A DNA stretch of 64,000 nt from Strigamia acuminata (Eukaryota; Arthropoda; Chilopoda; Geophilomorpha; Linotaeniidae), in the NCBI GenBank assembly GCA_949358305.1, contig OX442314.1:44646581-44710580 (forward strand), written 5' to 3'. Positions 52,001 through 61,157 of the stretch are shown here, piece after piece. Every line of letters starts with the position of its first letter. Position 1 is the stretch's first letter. A program made the translations under genes and the position numbers. Below the pieces are notes generated by a model, which was given only the letters and a program-made list of their open reading frames with translations, had not been told where the DNA came from and did not search any database.

Positions 52001-53140
52001 CAAATCGTCCACCACATAAATCCATTCCTGCACCGACAACTTTCCGTAATGTATCTCCTCCAAGAACATGCCCACCACCGACATGCGATCCGCTCCTGCG
52101 TGAAACAATCCTCGGCCCGGTCGTTCCAACTGCCTCGGCCGCCAGCTACTCGTCGATGGAATCGCCGTCACGTCCGCCCCTGAATCTACCTTAAATCGTA
52201 TTAACTGTTTATTAATTCGTACACCTACTCTCCACGGCGGCGAACGCTCTGGCCTGGCCGAAACACGCTCTGGTCCGGCCGAAACTCGTCCCAAAAACAG
52301 CGCCTCTTGCTGAAACAGCTCTCCCAGCTGACCTCCCTCGGCTTCGCGAATCTCATGCGTCGGCGCACTCCTACAAACGCGAGCATAATGGCCTTTTCCT
52401 CCGCATTTTCGACATTTGGCCTCCCTCGCTGGACACTCGCCTCGCTCGTGCCTTGGAAACCCACAATTGCGGCATCCAGGCCCCGGCGGCCGAACTCCCG
52501 AACTCGACTGACCGCCACTTGGCGCGTTACCGGACCTCCGCTCCTGCTGCTCCCGACGGCCAAACTTCATCTCTCCCACCGTCAATATGTTCGGCTCTTC
52601 CGCACGAATAAAGCTCTGCTGGCCCTTAACCGCCTCCTTCATCCGCGCCTTCTCGACCGCTGTCTCCAATGTCAATTTGCCATCCAGCTGCAATGTCTCG
52701 GATATTTTCGCGTCCAACAATCCCACGACGAACCGATCGCGCACCAACTCGTCCTTCAAGCTGGCATAAGCGCACGTATCAATTAACGCATGCAGCGCCG
52801 TCACGAACGCGTCCACCGTCTCTCCAGGCTCTTGTTTCCTACGGTGAAATTTAGCACGTTCATAAATCACATTCCGCTTACCCACAAAATAGTCCTCGAA
52901 TATTTTCTTCACATTGGCGTATTTCTTCTTCTCCGCCGCTGTCATGGTTGAAGCGGCCAAAATGTCCTCCGCTTCATCACCCAAACAATAAATTAACGTC
53001 GTCACCTGCCTCAACTCGGTCGCCACATCCAACTCCGAAGATTCACGATACCGTTCGAACCTCCGAATCCACTTTGGCCAACCCTCAGCGCATTTAAAAT
53101 CAAAAGGCGTCGGCGGAACGAACTGAAACGACGCCGCCAT
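49097..53140 (-). CDS. Gag-Pol polyprotein of the 4.5-kb gypsy element
   Basis: The frame opens at 53164 with GTG, but the first ATG (MAASFQF) is at 53140, giving about 1347 residues. Numbering from the GTG: a gag domain at 25-185 (WPKWIRRFERYR, VDAFVTALHALIDTC); two zinc knuckles at about 231-264 (CRNCGFPRHERGEC, CRKCGGKGHYARVC); retropepsin VDSGADVTAIP at 326-336; RT from about 460 with the catalytic box reading QIDD at 607-610 in place of YxDD; RNase H from SADASSFGLG near 757 with HTDHKPL; integrase zinc motif near 981-1017; catalytic Asp 1044, Asp 1097 (SDSGTQF) and a Glu at 1131-1133. The full coding set is uninterrupted. It supplies particle, protease, RT and integrase. Confidence 0.95.
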   Translation of the reverse strand: MAASFQFVPPTPFDFKCAEGWPKWIRRFERYRESSELDVATELRQVTTLIYCLGDEAEDILAASTMTAAEKKKYANVKKIFEDYFVGKRNVIYERAKFHRRKQEPGETVDAFVTALHALIDTCAYASLKDELVRDRFVVGLLDAKISETLQLDGKLTLETAVEKARMKEAVKGQQSFIRAEEPNILTVGEMKFGRREQQERRSGNAPSGGQSSSGVRPPGPGCRNCGFPRHERGECPAREAKCRKCGGKGHYARVCRSAPTHEIREAEGGQLGELFQQEALFLGRVSAGPERVSARPERSPPWRVGVRINKQLIRFKVDSGADVTAIPSTSSWRPRQLERPGRGLFHAGADRMSVVGMFLEEIHYGKLSVQEWIYVVDDLSEPLLSRDASERLGLIRFTGSMSEVTEEDRQYLTDYPEMFDGIGRMKGEYDIELEPDTVPFSISVPRRVPIPLLPRVKKQLDIMLEQGIISRVEGPTEWCAGMVTAEKGKPDKNGERGIRICVDLIPLNKGVRRLRTVMPDVDTTLASVAGSKFFTKLDAFHGFWQVMLSERSRLLTTFITPFGRFCFNRLPFGITSAPEYFQQRMNEILEGCEGCECQIDDILVHGRTRMEHDKRLTVVLKKLREAGVKLNREKCKFCRRDIRFLGVYISEHGVRPDPEKVAAIVGMGPPTSVSGVRRLMGLVNHLGKFVPQLSQKIHPISELLRDERKVMWSWGQPQQDAFECIKAALSRDVELAHYDLGAGVVVSADASSFGLGAALLQRAEGGDLRPIAYASSMMSETEQRYAQIEKEALAVTWACEKFSKYLIGRDFHIHTDHKPLVPLLGNKSLDAMPVRIQRFRMRLMWFRYTISHVPGRQLIIADTLSRAPVEKPTGMGELVREAEFQVDSVASGFPASSARLDQIRKRTAEEEEGRLLMGYIKEGWPEKHHLPLSMGVFWKDRGYLTAWRGLILKNDRIFVPTGLRREILAKLHEGHQGIGHCRARARQSVWWPGLSQQLAQLVGDCRTCQQFRVPLREPMIATATPLLPWQKVGTDIFFWQGGSYLLVVDYYSHFVELERLDRITSAAVISRMESIFARHGYPEEMVSDSGTQFMAAEFERYAIENDFRLVTSSPHYHQSNGEAERFVATVKQMLAKNENPYKALLQYRNTPGPSGYSPAQLLMLRRLRTGIPVLQTALQPRIPNHREFRKKQEEAKSQQCADYNRRHRVVQRRELVDGEEVWITNEKVSGAVVGPAGTPRSYLVETPRGTIRRNSNQLVPRMTEGPGIEAAERSAALDPTRVEANEQETEDGEANEGPGEPMVAANPAVMENEGRTVYTTRSGRRVIPPERLIETMNELNVNFNGV

Positions 53141-53279
53141 CTTTGATCCTCGGCCCGCCGCCACGACACTGTTTTCGACCCTAATATCAATCTTTCACTC
53201 GTCAAAAACTCACACGTTCCTCCCACTGTCGCCTGCAATCCTACGCCACACCAAACTCTTGAAAAACCATCCAAAAAAA

Positions 53280-53294
53280 CCACTTCTGACACCA
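53280..53294 (-). other. Primer binding site, tRNA-Leu type
   Basis: Immediately inside the 5' LTR the minus strand reads TGGTGTCAGAAGTGG, complementary to the 3' end of animal leucine tRNAs (CCACTTCTGACACCA). Confidence 0.8.
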
Positions 53295-53413
53295 TGTTGT
53301 GTGTCGTAATAAGAGAGCGATACGTGCCGTGTTAAGCTTTAATGAAAAGTCCCACTCCCACCACAATGCACATGTGACCGCGCCCCCATCGCCCTCTAGT
53401 GGCGAACACCACA
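53295..53413 (-). repeat. 5' LTR of the 4.5-kb element
   Basis: 119 bp, near-identical to 48882-49001. Confidence 0.9.
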
Positions 53414-53924
53414 GGAAGAAATGTCCTTGTGGTACGTGCCGTGGATGCATGACATGATTGAAAAAACGTCCACATGATAGTGGACACCAAGAGGTGCTAA
53501 ACAGGTGGCCAAGTATGCCAAACACTTAGAGACGTGTTTGGCAAAAGTCTAAATAAAAATAAAATAAAATAGATTATTTATAACTCATACAACTTACAAT
53601 AACGCGCATGATATACACACAACGAAAAAAAAAACAATCATTTATGCGCCATTTTGGAAGATACAACTGGTTTGAGGATGTGTTGCATCATAGTAAAGTC
53701 TAGTGGCAACTGATGGAAATAAAAGACATAGGCTGCAGGATGCCAAAGGTGTAGAAGTAAACGCATGGCGACATCATACAGGTTAAATGAATAAAAAAAT
53801 AGAAAATTGCCAGAATGACTGAACTCGTAGCAAATATAATTAATAAGGAGATTGGATTTCTGTTGGACATGCGCGACAATGGACAATGGAGACATTCAGT
53901 GTTACGGAAGCAATCTGGCATGGA
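53414..53924 (+). repeat. Repeat R3 right half and R2 copy 2
   Basis: 53414-53620 continues R3 from the element's other side (matches 46215-46450). 53620-53852 is R2 (see 47100). The minus strand of the R2 part is open with FFYSFNLYDVAMRLLLHLWH. Confidence 0.8.
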
Positions 53925-54054
53925 TAAATTCCAAGGACCGGCTTTCCTGTCGTGCTTAAATATAAATTTATATGCTTAAATTTCTGTGAACTATTGTTTA
54001 TTCAGAACAGAATAAAGCTTAGATTTAAATTAGATTTAAATTCAATTATATCGT

Positions 54055-54619
54055 TTACACTTTTACAGTGTTAGCCAACTTCTTGGCGTGTTTCATTCCT
54101 GGCAGACGATAGTTATCATTTACTGGAAACTATAAGAAAAAAAAATTTAATTCATATTTAGAAAAAAAATAAAAAAAAATATGTACGAATATAACTGCCA
54201 TATTCTCATGGTCATCTGTTTAATTTCGACCACAATATCCGATCCAATTGCATCTGCATTATTTAGACCCATAGCTAAAAAAAAAATATACTAGATTAAA
54301 TATATAAAATATAACCTACCCTCTACGAGTTCCATGTTCGTGGTATGTATCACTAATTTGGGAATCTTCTCGCTTTGCGCTCTTTGCAACACTAACAAGG
54401 CCGCAGCGATCTCTGTGCTCTTAAGGTTGTTTATATGCTCGGGGAGCATCACGCTGATGTTCCTAAAATTAAATCGGCATTATAAAACCAACAATACTTT
54501 ATTTTTGCTTACTGTTTATCAGCTGAATCCCAATGAACACTGGCGGCCCACAGTTCATTTTCTTTTTTTGCAACTTTGACAAAAACATAAGAATATTTGG
54601 TTTTGCCTGAAAACGTCAT
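54055..54619 (-). CDS. RNase H-fold protein, fuller copy
   Basis: Inverted relative of 1-374, with a start codon. Exons on the minus strand: 54619-54513 (MTFSGKTKYSYVFVKVA...), 54462-54320 (NISVMLPEH, AEIAAALLVLQ, then TTNMELVE) and 54122-54055 (NDNYRLPGMKHAKKLAN, stop at 54057-54055). Splice sites are GT-AG. A further exon-like segment at 54274-54187 (GLNNADAIGSDIVVEIKQM) lies in the second intron; including it would shift the frame into a stop, while skipping it keeps the frame. The N-terminal strand lacks the first catalytic Asp cluster, and the TDS and D of AD-x-LA are replaced, so only the Glu of AEI remains. Likely a non-catalytic RNase H-fold protein or a recently disabled one. Confidence 0.5.
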
Positions 54620-54696
54620 TTTTGTTTAAATGACTTCGGAAAAAACTCTTCAAAAGACGTTGTCTGGCCTACATTACGTAATCACTACGTATAGAT

Positions 54697-55010
54697 CAAC
54701 GGCCAATTAAAGCTGCTAAAATTGGATGGAATCCAATGGCAACGAGAGGAACCCTAAATGTCCTCGCGCTCGAATGTGCGATCAGAGACTTCAAAAACGC
54801 AGCGCCGCCAGCGGCGCCCCAAAATTGGAAAAAGATTAATGAAATTACAGAAGAAATGTCAATTTTTCTATTCAAAGTACGACTAATTGTTACGGCGGGG
54901 TTTGTATCTCCGCCAATGAACATGACATGACAAAAGAAATGATTGAATATTGCTGTTGCAATGTCGGCGATGCATGTTAACAAGAAGTTGTCTACATTGT
55001 TCAATGCGAC
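54697..55010 (-). pseudogene. Aquaporin/MIP channel fragment (first NPA half)
   Basis: The minus strand encodes CIADIATAIFNHFFCHVMFI, then GGDTNPAVTISRTLNRKIDI, then FFQFWGAAGGAAFLKSLIA. This matches the loop-B NPA region of aquaporins: SG-x-(H/D)-x-NPAVT, followed by an R-K-I segment and the Q-x-x-GA-x-x-GA-x-LL helix. The usual Gly-Ser/Ala-Gly before NPAVT is GGDT here. Only the first half-channel is present and the upstream part (after 55010) is repeat R1, so this is either an isolated exon or a relic. No stop breaks it. Confidence 0.5.
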
Positions 55011-55800
55011 TGAGTACATGACTTGTCTCAGTGGAACCAGAAGAGAGCTCTGGTCACTTGATGTTACCTTTTGTTGTAAGCCAACTATCGTAGCATTTAC
55101 ATGACTGTATTGTAAGCCTGCATTGTAAGCCCATATTACCACATGAGTTTGGCAGATGCGTGAATTTTTGTATTATAAGCCTGCATTCAAACATGAATGT
55201 AGCATTTACATGACTTTGTAAGGCTACATTCTTCCATGAGTGTCATTTATATTTTTCAATATTTTTTTTGAAACATTAGAGTTAATTGTGGGATGAAAAT
55301 AAATAACCCACGTATTCATCACTGGCATTTCTGGTGTTTTAGACAATTTGTCACGGTTGGCATTTAATTTGTATTCATCTTGGACACTGAGCATGTGGTG
55401 CTGCTACAAAAAAATTAATTGTCCGTGAATACATTTCGCACCTGGTATCTTGTTGCTAAATTCATACTGACTATCTTATTCAAGGCATCATGGTTAAAAT
55501 TTGATGGTATGGTTTCTGTTTAGATTTATACTCTGATCTTTCACCATTCAACACTTTGAAATACCGTATTTTACCGAGTAAGAGCTGCAGCTCTTATTCA
55601 AAACTGTCACTTTCAGCCGCGGCTATTAATCGCGTGAGGCTCTTAATCAAGGGCGGCTTTTAAATAAATAGTGGCTGATACGTATAAAGCCGCGGCTATT
55701 ATTCGAGGGCGGCTCTTATATCAAATCGCTTCTCTCGGTTGCGGCTCTTATTCGAGGGCGGTAAAATACGGTAGGTGTTTTAAATCAGATTTATTTTAGA
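55008..55800 (+). repeat. Dispersed repeat R1, copy 3
   Basis: Matches 44700-45780 on the same strand, without the MITE at 44771 but with another MITE at 55564. Confidence 0.8.
55564..55771. mobile_element. MITE, 208 bp, CCGTATTTTACCG ends
   Basis: CCGTATTTTACCG at 55564 is inverted at the right (CGGTAAAATACGG ends 55771), with TA on both sides (55562-55563, 55772-55773). The same place in R1 at about 45675 (gaaataggtgttg) has a single TA. The interior is made of repeated GC-rich words (gcggctcttattcgagggcg, gcggctattattcgagggcg). Confidence 0.9.
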
Positions 55801-56202
55801 ATTTAAACAAGTAAACATCTGTAATGCAGGAAAGCATTACATATTAGACTTCTAAACCCCTTCTACACTTTTCTGAAAAGAAATAAATCTGTCCGTTAGA
55901 GCTTCATTCCCGGGAATTTTCTTGATTTTCCAATTCCTGACATGTACATGTAATGCAACGTCCAAGCGCGTATTTCACGTACAAAGTTAAAAACGTTGCA
56001 ATCACTTGGTCGTATATATACGCATTGCCTTCGCATTCTATTACAGAAAGTTAATTGGAGAGTTGCCGTTTACTCCGTGGCTGTATCTGCCAAGCATGCG
56101 GCACTTTGCATGCACATATGATTATTAGCGGCAGAATTGTCTACAAGAATCTACAAAACATAATAATTAATATTGAAGGAAAAAAAAACATTTAAAGGAA
56201 AT
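55801..56202. other. Spacer without gene
   Basis: Begins with a stretch (catctgtaatgcaggaaagc through attagacttctaaac) that recurs at 56700-56745 in the same orientation, bracketing the third RNase H-like locus. No coding content. Confidence 0.45.
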
Positions 56203-56423
56203 CTAATTTTGACGTACACATAAAACTTTCATGCCGATTAATGCGTCCTTCAATTCTTTAAAATGGTGAGCAGTTTCTACTTCTTCGTCATATTGTGTTC
56301 TCAATCGAATCGATTTAAGAACTAATGCTAAAAAGGAAAGGAAATATACTGTATAAGCAATAAATAAAATGAAAGATAAAATAAATAAATAAATAAAATA
56401 ATAAATAAAAAAAATAAATAAAT

Positions 56424-56455
<32 letters not shown>

Positions 56456-56690
56456 AAAAATTAAAAATAAAAAAAATTAATTAATTAATTAAATAAAAAA
56501 TAAAATAAAAACTATGTATCTTCGTGCAAATCATAGCTTCTTGTCGTGATGACAACTTTCAACTCGTTTAAAAGCTTAGCTCTACTGACTGCAAACACGC
56601 AGGCTTGAATCTCTGCAATTCTCCTCGTCTTAACACTTGGTGGTAATACTATGCCGGCGTTAATAAAATTAAATATCGGTATATTAAAAA
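56203..56690 (-). pseudogene. Third RNase H-fold locus, partial
   Basis: Minus strand. An exon-like segment about 56680-56517 reads AGIVLPPSVKTRRIAEIQA, then LKVVITTRSYDLHEDT and a stop; it aligns with LPEHINNLKIAEIAA...LVIHTTNMEL of the other two loci, and again has TT where TDS is expected. A second segment (56327-56203) behind a TTTTTAG acceptor reads TQYDEEVETAHHFKELKDAL and ends in a stop. Both the splice phase and its position match the extra exon of 54274-54187. An A/T simple repeat fills the interval. The copy is diverged and probably broken. Confidence 0.4.
56376..56512. repeat. A/T simple repeat (aaat)n
   Basis: About 135 bases of AAAT/AATAAA-type simple sequence with an AATT run near 56476-56492. 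Confidence 0.9.
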
Positions 56691-57117
56691 AAAAGTAAAC
56701 ATCTGTAATGCAGGGAAGCATTACATATTAGACTTCTAAACTCTGTCCACGCGTTCGTCTGCTACGATCTGTTGCTAGGAGACAGGGGGAGGCTTCACTG
56801 CAATGCGCGTTATTCCAATATTCGCCGTAATTTTGCTGTTTTCTCCTTTTTAACTATATTTAATTAAAAAACTAACCTTGCCATCGTTTTCAGCGGCAAA
56901 TTACACTTAGGAAACTTGATTTTAATAATAAAAAAAAAAATTAGATGAACTTTAGATGAAAAAAACCAAATTGTTATTTCACTTACACCTTTCATATTCA
57001 TCATACATAACGACAATAAATTAGCCAATATGTTGGAAAGTTTGACGTCCAGTTCCAATGGCTTTCTTTTGGCCCGTTTGATATAAACTTTATATAACTT
57101 TACAACTAATAAAGCTT
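56691..57117. other. Spacer without gene
   Basis: Contains the second copy of the catctgtaatgcagg motif at about 56699; otherwise AT-rich with no coding signal. Confidence 0.4.
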
Positions 57118-57370
57118 ACAATAACGCGTATGATACATAAAGGAGAAAACACAAGCATCTAGGCGCAATTTTGGTAGATGACAACTGGTTTGAAAATATG
57201 CTGCACCGTAGTAAAGTTTAGTGGCAATATATGGAAATAAAAGGCGTAGGCTACATGATGCCAAAGGCATAGAAGTAAACGCATGGCGACATCATGCGAG
57301 TTAAATGAATAAAAAAAATGAAAAATTGCTAGAATGAGTGAATGCATAGCAAGTATAATAAATAAATAAT
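57118..57370 (-). repeat. Dispersed repeat R2, copy 3
   Basis: Diverged relative of 47205-47450 and 53590-53852; the minus strand is open with FFYSFNSHDVAMRLLLCLWH. Confidence 0.75.
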
Positions 57371-57389
57371 ATCTGGCAGTAAATAAGGA

Positions 57390-57684
57390 TTGAGAACGAT
57401 GCCCTGGCAAAGTACCAGGTGCAAATGCATGAAATTCATCCATACGTCTACAATTCTTGCCTTCTCGCTTTTTCACATGTTATTCCTAATGTGCCGCTCG
57501 ATGTTCTTGCCGCATATGTCGTTCGTCGCTGTGCACTTGCTGCAATTTATGTTTCAACGCTCGTTCGGATGCTCGTTGGTTATCAACAGCCACGAAAAAT
57601 GTATTTCTCTGTGGGCCTAGTGTTCCAGAACAAGACCCGCAATGACATGGGTGGACAAAGGAAAACCACTAAAATTCTCAACTA
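57390..57684 (+). CDS. Unrecognised open segment, possible 3' exon
   Basis: An open run of about 95 codons to TAA at 57682-57684. The peptide (KYQVQMHEIHPYVYNSC, PNVPLDVLAAYVVRRCALAA, LVGYQQPRKMYF) has a normal protein composition. No ATG start that suits the whole run, no known family. It follows R2 directly, so it may be host exon or repeat-derived. Confidence 0.3.
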
Positions 57685-58146
57685 ATTTTGCAAAAATTCA
57701 TTCCGCACAGTTTTATTATTGAACTGGTGACTGCGCCAGTATTGTACATTTTTCAATGACAAGTGACTCTTTATTCTTGCGGCGGATTGTCAGCACTTGT
57801 CCTGGTTTTGCTTGAAGTGGTAGAAGAAGTTGGAGGGTGAGGCTGGATTTGCCCACGAGTCTCTGACCTAAACTGCTACCACAGGCAGCTTAGTTGGTCA
57901 GAGTCGACCTCAGGAGAGAGTGGATGGAGGAAGCCAACACTACTAGCCCATGAGGGGCTTTAGAAGCTAAGGTTCGGGTATAGAAGGAAGACTTAATAAG
58001 CACAACTGCTATCTGTAAAATCCAAGTCTTTACTGGTTTAACAATATGCAAAATGCTTACAAAGAAAACTTACAATAAAGAAAGCATATTAACATATGGC
58101 AAAGCATTATTGATAACAATGACAGCAAAAAGGAAGAGGCTTAAAC
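57685..58146. other. Spacer without gene
   Basis: No gene. The part at 57780-57960 is relatively GC-rich but has stops in all frames. Confidence 0.4.
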
Positions 58147-58148
58147 TA

Positions 58149-58543
58149 CCGTATATCTGCGGTTAGTACGCGGGCCTCTAATAGCCCGCGGACCTCAAAT
58201 TGCGCGCGGGGCAAATTATATTTTGGCCAATAACACGCGGGCCTTGAATTGCGCGCGGGCACACAATTGGAGGCCCGAAATGTGCCAAAAAAAGATGACA
58301 AATGTCACGTTTTTCATACGTTTCGGCAGAAAATTACCGAAACGTGTGGAAATCGTTTCAATTGTCACACTTTTTTAGTGTTTTTCGTTGCCAATACGTT
58401 CAAAAAACCCACCATCGGCCAGTCGGCCGATGCTGGGTGGAAATAGCCCGCGGGCCTGTAATAGCCCGCGGGCCTCTAATACCACGCGGGTCAAAATATT
58501 TTTTTGCAAATAGCGCACGGGTGCGCTATTTACAGATATACGG
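58149..58543. mobile_element. MITE, 395 bp, CCGTATATCTG ends
   Basis: CCGTATATCTG at 58149 is inverted at the right end (CAGATATACGG ends 58543) with TA on both sides (58147-58148, 58544-58545). The interior carries at least six GC-rich words of the type tagcccgcgggcct and ttgcgcgcgggc in both orientations. Terminal CCGTAT and this word-array layout are shared with the 208-bp MITE at 55564. Confidence 0.9.
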
Positions 58544-58545
58544 TA

Positions 58546-59003
58546 GGTTTAATATGGGAATGATAGAAAATAAGAAATAACACAGAAAATAGAAAAACAA
58601 CAAGATAATCAATATTTAACAGAGCACCAGAGCAATAATTACACAAAAATAGAGAAACAAACAGCAAGATAAAAATAACAGTAATTTCAGAGCAAATACA
58701 TCAAAAAGGCATAAATAAGTTACCATGACAACAGTTATGTTCTGTTCTAACATCAGGTAAGCCTCCTCTAAACAATTCTTCTGGTTGCTGCTATTGCAAC
58801 CAGACTCAACAATGAGAGGTTTACATTTTACTTGTCATTATTACTAGTATAATGTAGCAAAATGAATCTTCAATATCTTCATCTCCTCCTGCATATATTC
58901 ATCGTCACCATGTTTACATGTTTACCATCGATAGTCTTCCGATTCCAAACCTTCGGCAGAGTGGGCAACATCTAACATGCGACACCTGTGTTTCGGTGGT
59001 CTC
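58546..59003. other. Spacer without gene
   Basis: AT-rich; the repeated acaaaaatagagaaac/agaaaacagc motifs are simple. No gene. Confidence 0.4.
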
Positions 59004-59006
59004 GGT

Positions 59007-59407
59007 CACCGAGATCAGCATTGTCGTAAAAATTCAACCCGTTACCCGCCCCCCCTTAAAATTTCCTACCCATACCCTACCCTACCCTACCCTAACCATA
59101 CCCGTATATTTACCCTGCCCTACCCATACCCATACCGGCGACGGCGACTGCATGCTTTTGATCGATTCGGTTCGTTTCGTGTTCGAGTTAGACATGTTCA
59201 TGTTGTCGTGTGACGTGTGGTCTATGGTGTTGTGATAATTCGCAACATGGCGCTAACATTTTTATAGTACAAAGTACGATGTTAGCACCACGTTGCGAAC
59301 GTAGAAAAAACGTACCCGACGCTTAACCGTTAGTCTCGGGAGATCTGTACCCGTTCCCCCCGTACGGTTACGGTTACGGGTACCCGATGCTGATCTCTGT
59401 CTCGGTG
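59007..59407. mobile_element. Foldback-like element with G4-prone CCCTA tract
   Basis: CACCGAGATCAGCAT at 59007 is matched in inverted form at about 59386-59407 (atgctgatctctgtctcggt), and cgttacccgcc...cc is matched by gggg...cggttacgggtac further in. Inside, 59060-59130 contains ccctaccctaccctaccctaa, whose complement has four or more GGG runs and could form a quadruplex. No TSD is clear. Confidence 0.6.
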
Positions 59408-59702
59408 TTTTTTTCTGGTTTTGGTGGTTTTACTCTCGGTTGCTCGCACACAGATATGTTAATATCGAGGAAGCGGTTTCGCATTCGTGAACGAAGCTGT
59501 TTAAAATAAAAAAAAATTTAAATATAACTTAAAAAAATATGTAAAATTAACTAAACACTTACTTTTAAACGGTCTGAACAACAACAACAACCGATCATCA
59601 TTCTGATTAAAAAAAATCACGAATGCTAGAGCGACAAGAATCCACACGGGCATGGGAACTACCGTTTCCAACATTCGCACTATCATTTGCAACTTTGGGC
59701 CC
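59408..59702 (-). CDS. Candidate membrane-protein exons, unknown
   Basis: Minus strand. An exon-like segment about 59702-59563 encodes a hydrophobic helix (PVWILVALAFVIFF) followed by DDRLLLLFRPFK, ending at a GTAAGT donor. After a short intron an acceptor TTTTAAACAG opens 59496-59408, encoding LRSRMRNRFLDINISVCEQP and a Lys/Pro-rich tail. The reading frame then enters the foldback element at 59407. This looks like a single-pass membrane protein whose 3' part was interrupted. Family unknown. Confidence 0.35.
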
Positions 59703-59891
59703 TGCCGTTTGCAACCTTGACTTGAAACCAGTTATGAATTTCGAAAACTTAAGCCTGGTTCCGTTGCATTCGGGATTTGCTGCAAATGAGCTGTGATTGG
59801 CTGATTATAATCAGTTACGGTTACGTAATCGTACATGTTGGCCATGTTGGTGGTTTGTCTAATAGAAGATGTTTGTGAAAATAGATGAATC

Positions 59892-60323
59892 TCATGTTAT
59901 TAACGACGTTCCAGGTTTATGTTGAATCACACATTGAAATGGTTGCAATCTTAAAACCCAACGCTCAATTCTGGCTGATGGTTTTGATCGGGCGGAGTAA
60001 ATGACCTCCAACGCCTTGTATTCAGTAACTAGTTGAAATTCTATTACAATCCGATAGAGTGGAAACTTCTTGCATACCACGGCCAGGACTTCTTTCTCTG
60101 TTTGAGAATATCTTCTCTCTACCTGGATTAACGTCCTGCTGGCAAAAGCAATTGGTTTTTTTCTCTGTTTCCTTGGTGCTGTAACAATACTGCGCCTAAC
60201 CCAACAGGTAACACTTTTACTATCAATTGGGTTTCGGCCTCCTACCAAAAAAAATTTAGTGTCTCCGCCTTCCACAGAATGTTCTTTAGACATTGGAATG
60301 CCCTCTCCTGAACTGTTCTCCAC
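59892..60323 (-). pseudogene. Ty3/gypsy RNase H fragment
   Basis: Minus strand reads KPIAFASRTLIQVERRYSQT, EKEVLAVV, then EYKALEVIY where TDHKAL is expected, then IERWVLRLQPFQCVIQHKPG. This is the RNase H core of a gypsy pol (K-P-I-A-Y-A-S-R-x-L, E-R-R-Y-x-Q-x-E-K-E, R-I-x-R-W). RT upstream and integrase downstream are absent, so it is a truncated relic. Confidence 0.8.
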
Positions 60324-61157
60324 TCCTTGAAGTATTGGAGATCCAAAAAAGTTGAAAACACAGGAAAAATGAACAATTTTAGTTGGACCTAAAGAGTTAG
60401 TCGCACTTTACTCAGCGGTCCTCGATCAATCCTAACTTATATTTGATGTTGGCCTGACGGTGAGGTAGTTGCTGTGTTCTTGGTGTCGTTTGTGTAAGTT
60501 CTGTCTTTAGGCTGGAAACTCCGCCTTTTATGCAGTGGGGTGAGAGGCCAGCGGCAGCCAATGGGGGCTGACCGCCAGCAGCCTCACTCTCCTTGGGACA
60601 CACACCTGCTCAGGGGGAGGTGGAGCCAATGCAAGGGGAATGACACATCTATCATAGTGACTCAGAGGGAAAATATCCGCTTCAGGGGACATCTATCCAA
60701 CTGGGTCACCACAGGCTCTATTCAATCTGATGTTTTGTCAGCAGCTAGCCAAGCACATATTATCAGGGCAGAAATTTGAAATTTGGTTCTGGTCAATGTG
60801 CAACTACATTATAAGGAACTACAGTCTGCGACCGGTGAGTTTATGCTATACTGAACTGTGCATCACCTAGTGTGCAGAATTGCAATAGAAACAAAATAAT
60901 AATAATAAGTAAAATAATTATGCTATAGAAGCAGTCATTCATTATTATTTCAAAAAAGCAGAATTGTTGTTATTTTTTGTTGCCAGAATAAACCACGTGC
61001 AGTTTGGTCATCAATTCCATTCACAGGTGTCGCACCACATCATGTCGTTGTTGATGCAAATGGCGCCCACGATCTTTATATTTTCTATATCGCTGGTTGA
61101 GATAAAAGTGGCTGTATAAGATTATTCGCCCTTTTACCTTTTCAATGTCGAAGTGTG
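60324..61157. other. Spacer and P2X promoter region
   Basis: No gene is recognised. 60410-60780 is less AT-rich and may be gypsy LTR remains. There is no clear TATA box before the P2X start. Confidence 0.35.

Larger units (their letters stand above)
48882..53413 (-). mobile_element. Intact 4.5-kb Ty3/gypsy element, short LTRs
   Basis: LTRs of 120 bp (48882-49001) and 119 bp (53295-53413) have TG...CA ends and differ by one substitution and one C-run indel. GGAAG is duplicated at 48877-48881 and 53414-53418, and the empty site is preserved in repeat copy R3 at about 46215. One ORF encodes gag-pol. The primer site and polypurine tract are in place. Recent and possibly active. Gag-pol in one frame with short LTRs and a tRNA-Leu-type primer resembles the mag/SURL branch. 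Confidence 0.95.

Noticed and set aside
50809-52786. Plus-strand frames opposite the 4.5-kb element's pol
   Set aside because: Pro/Arg/His-rich low-complexity antisense of a coding region with recognisable RT and integrase.
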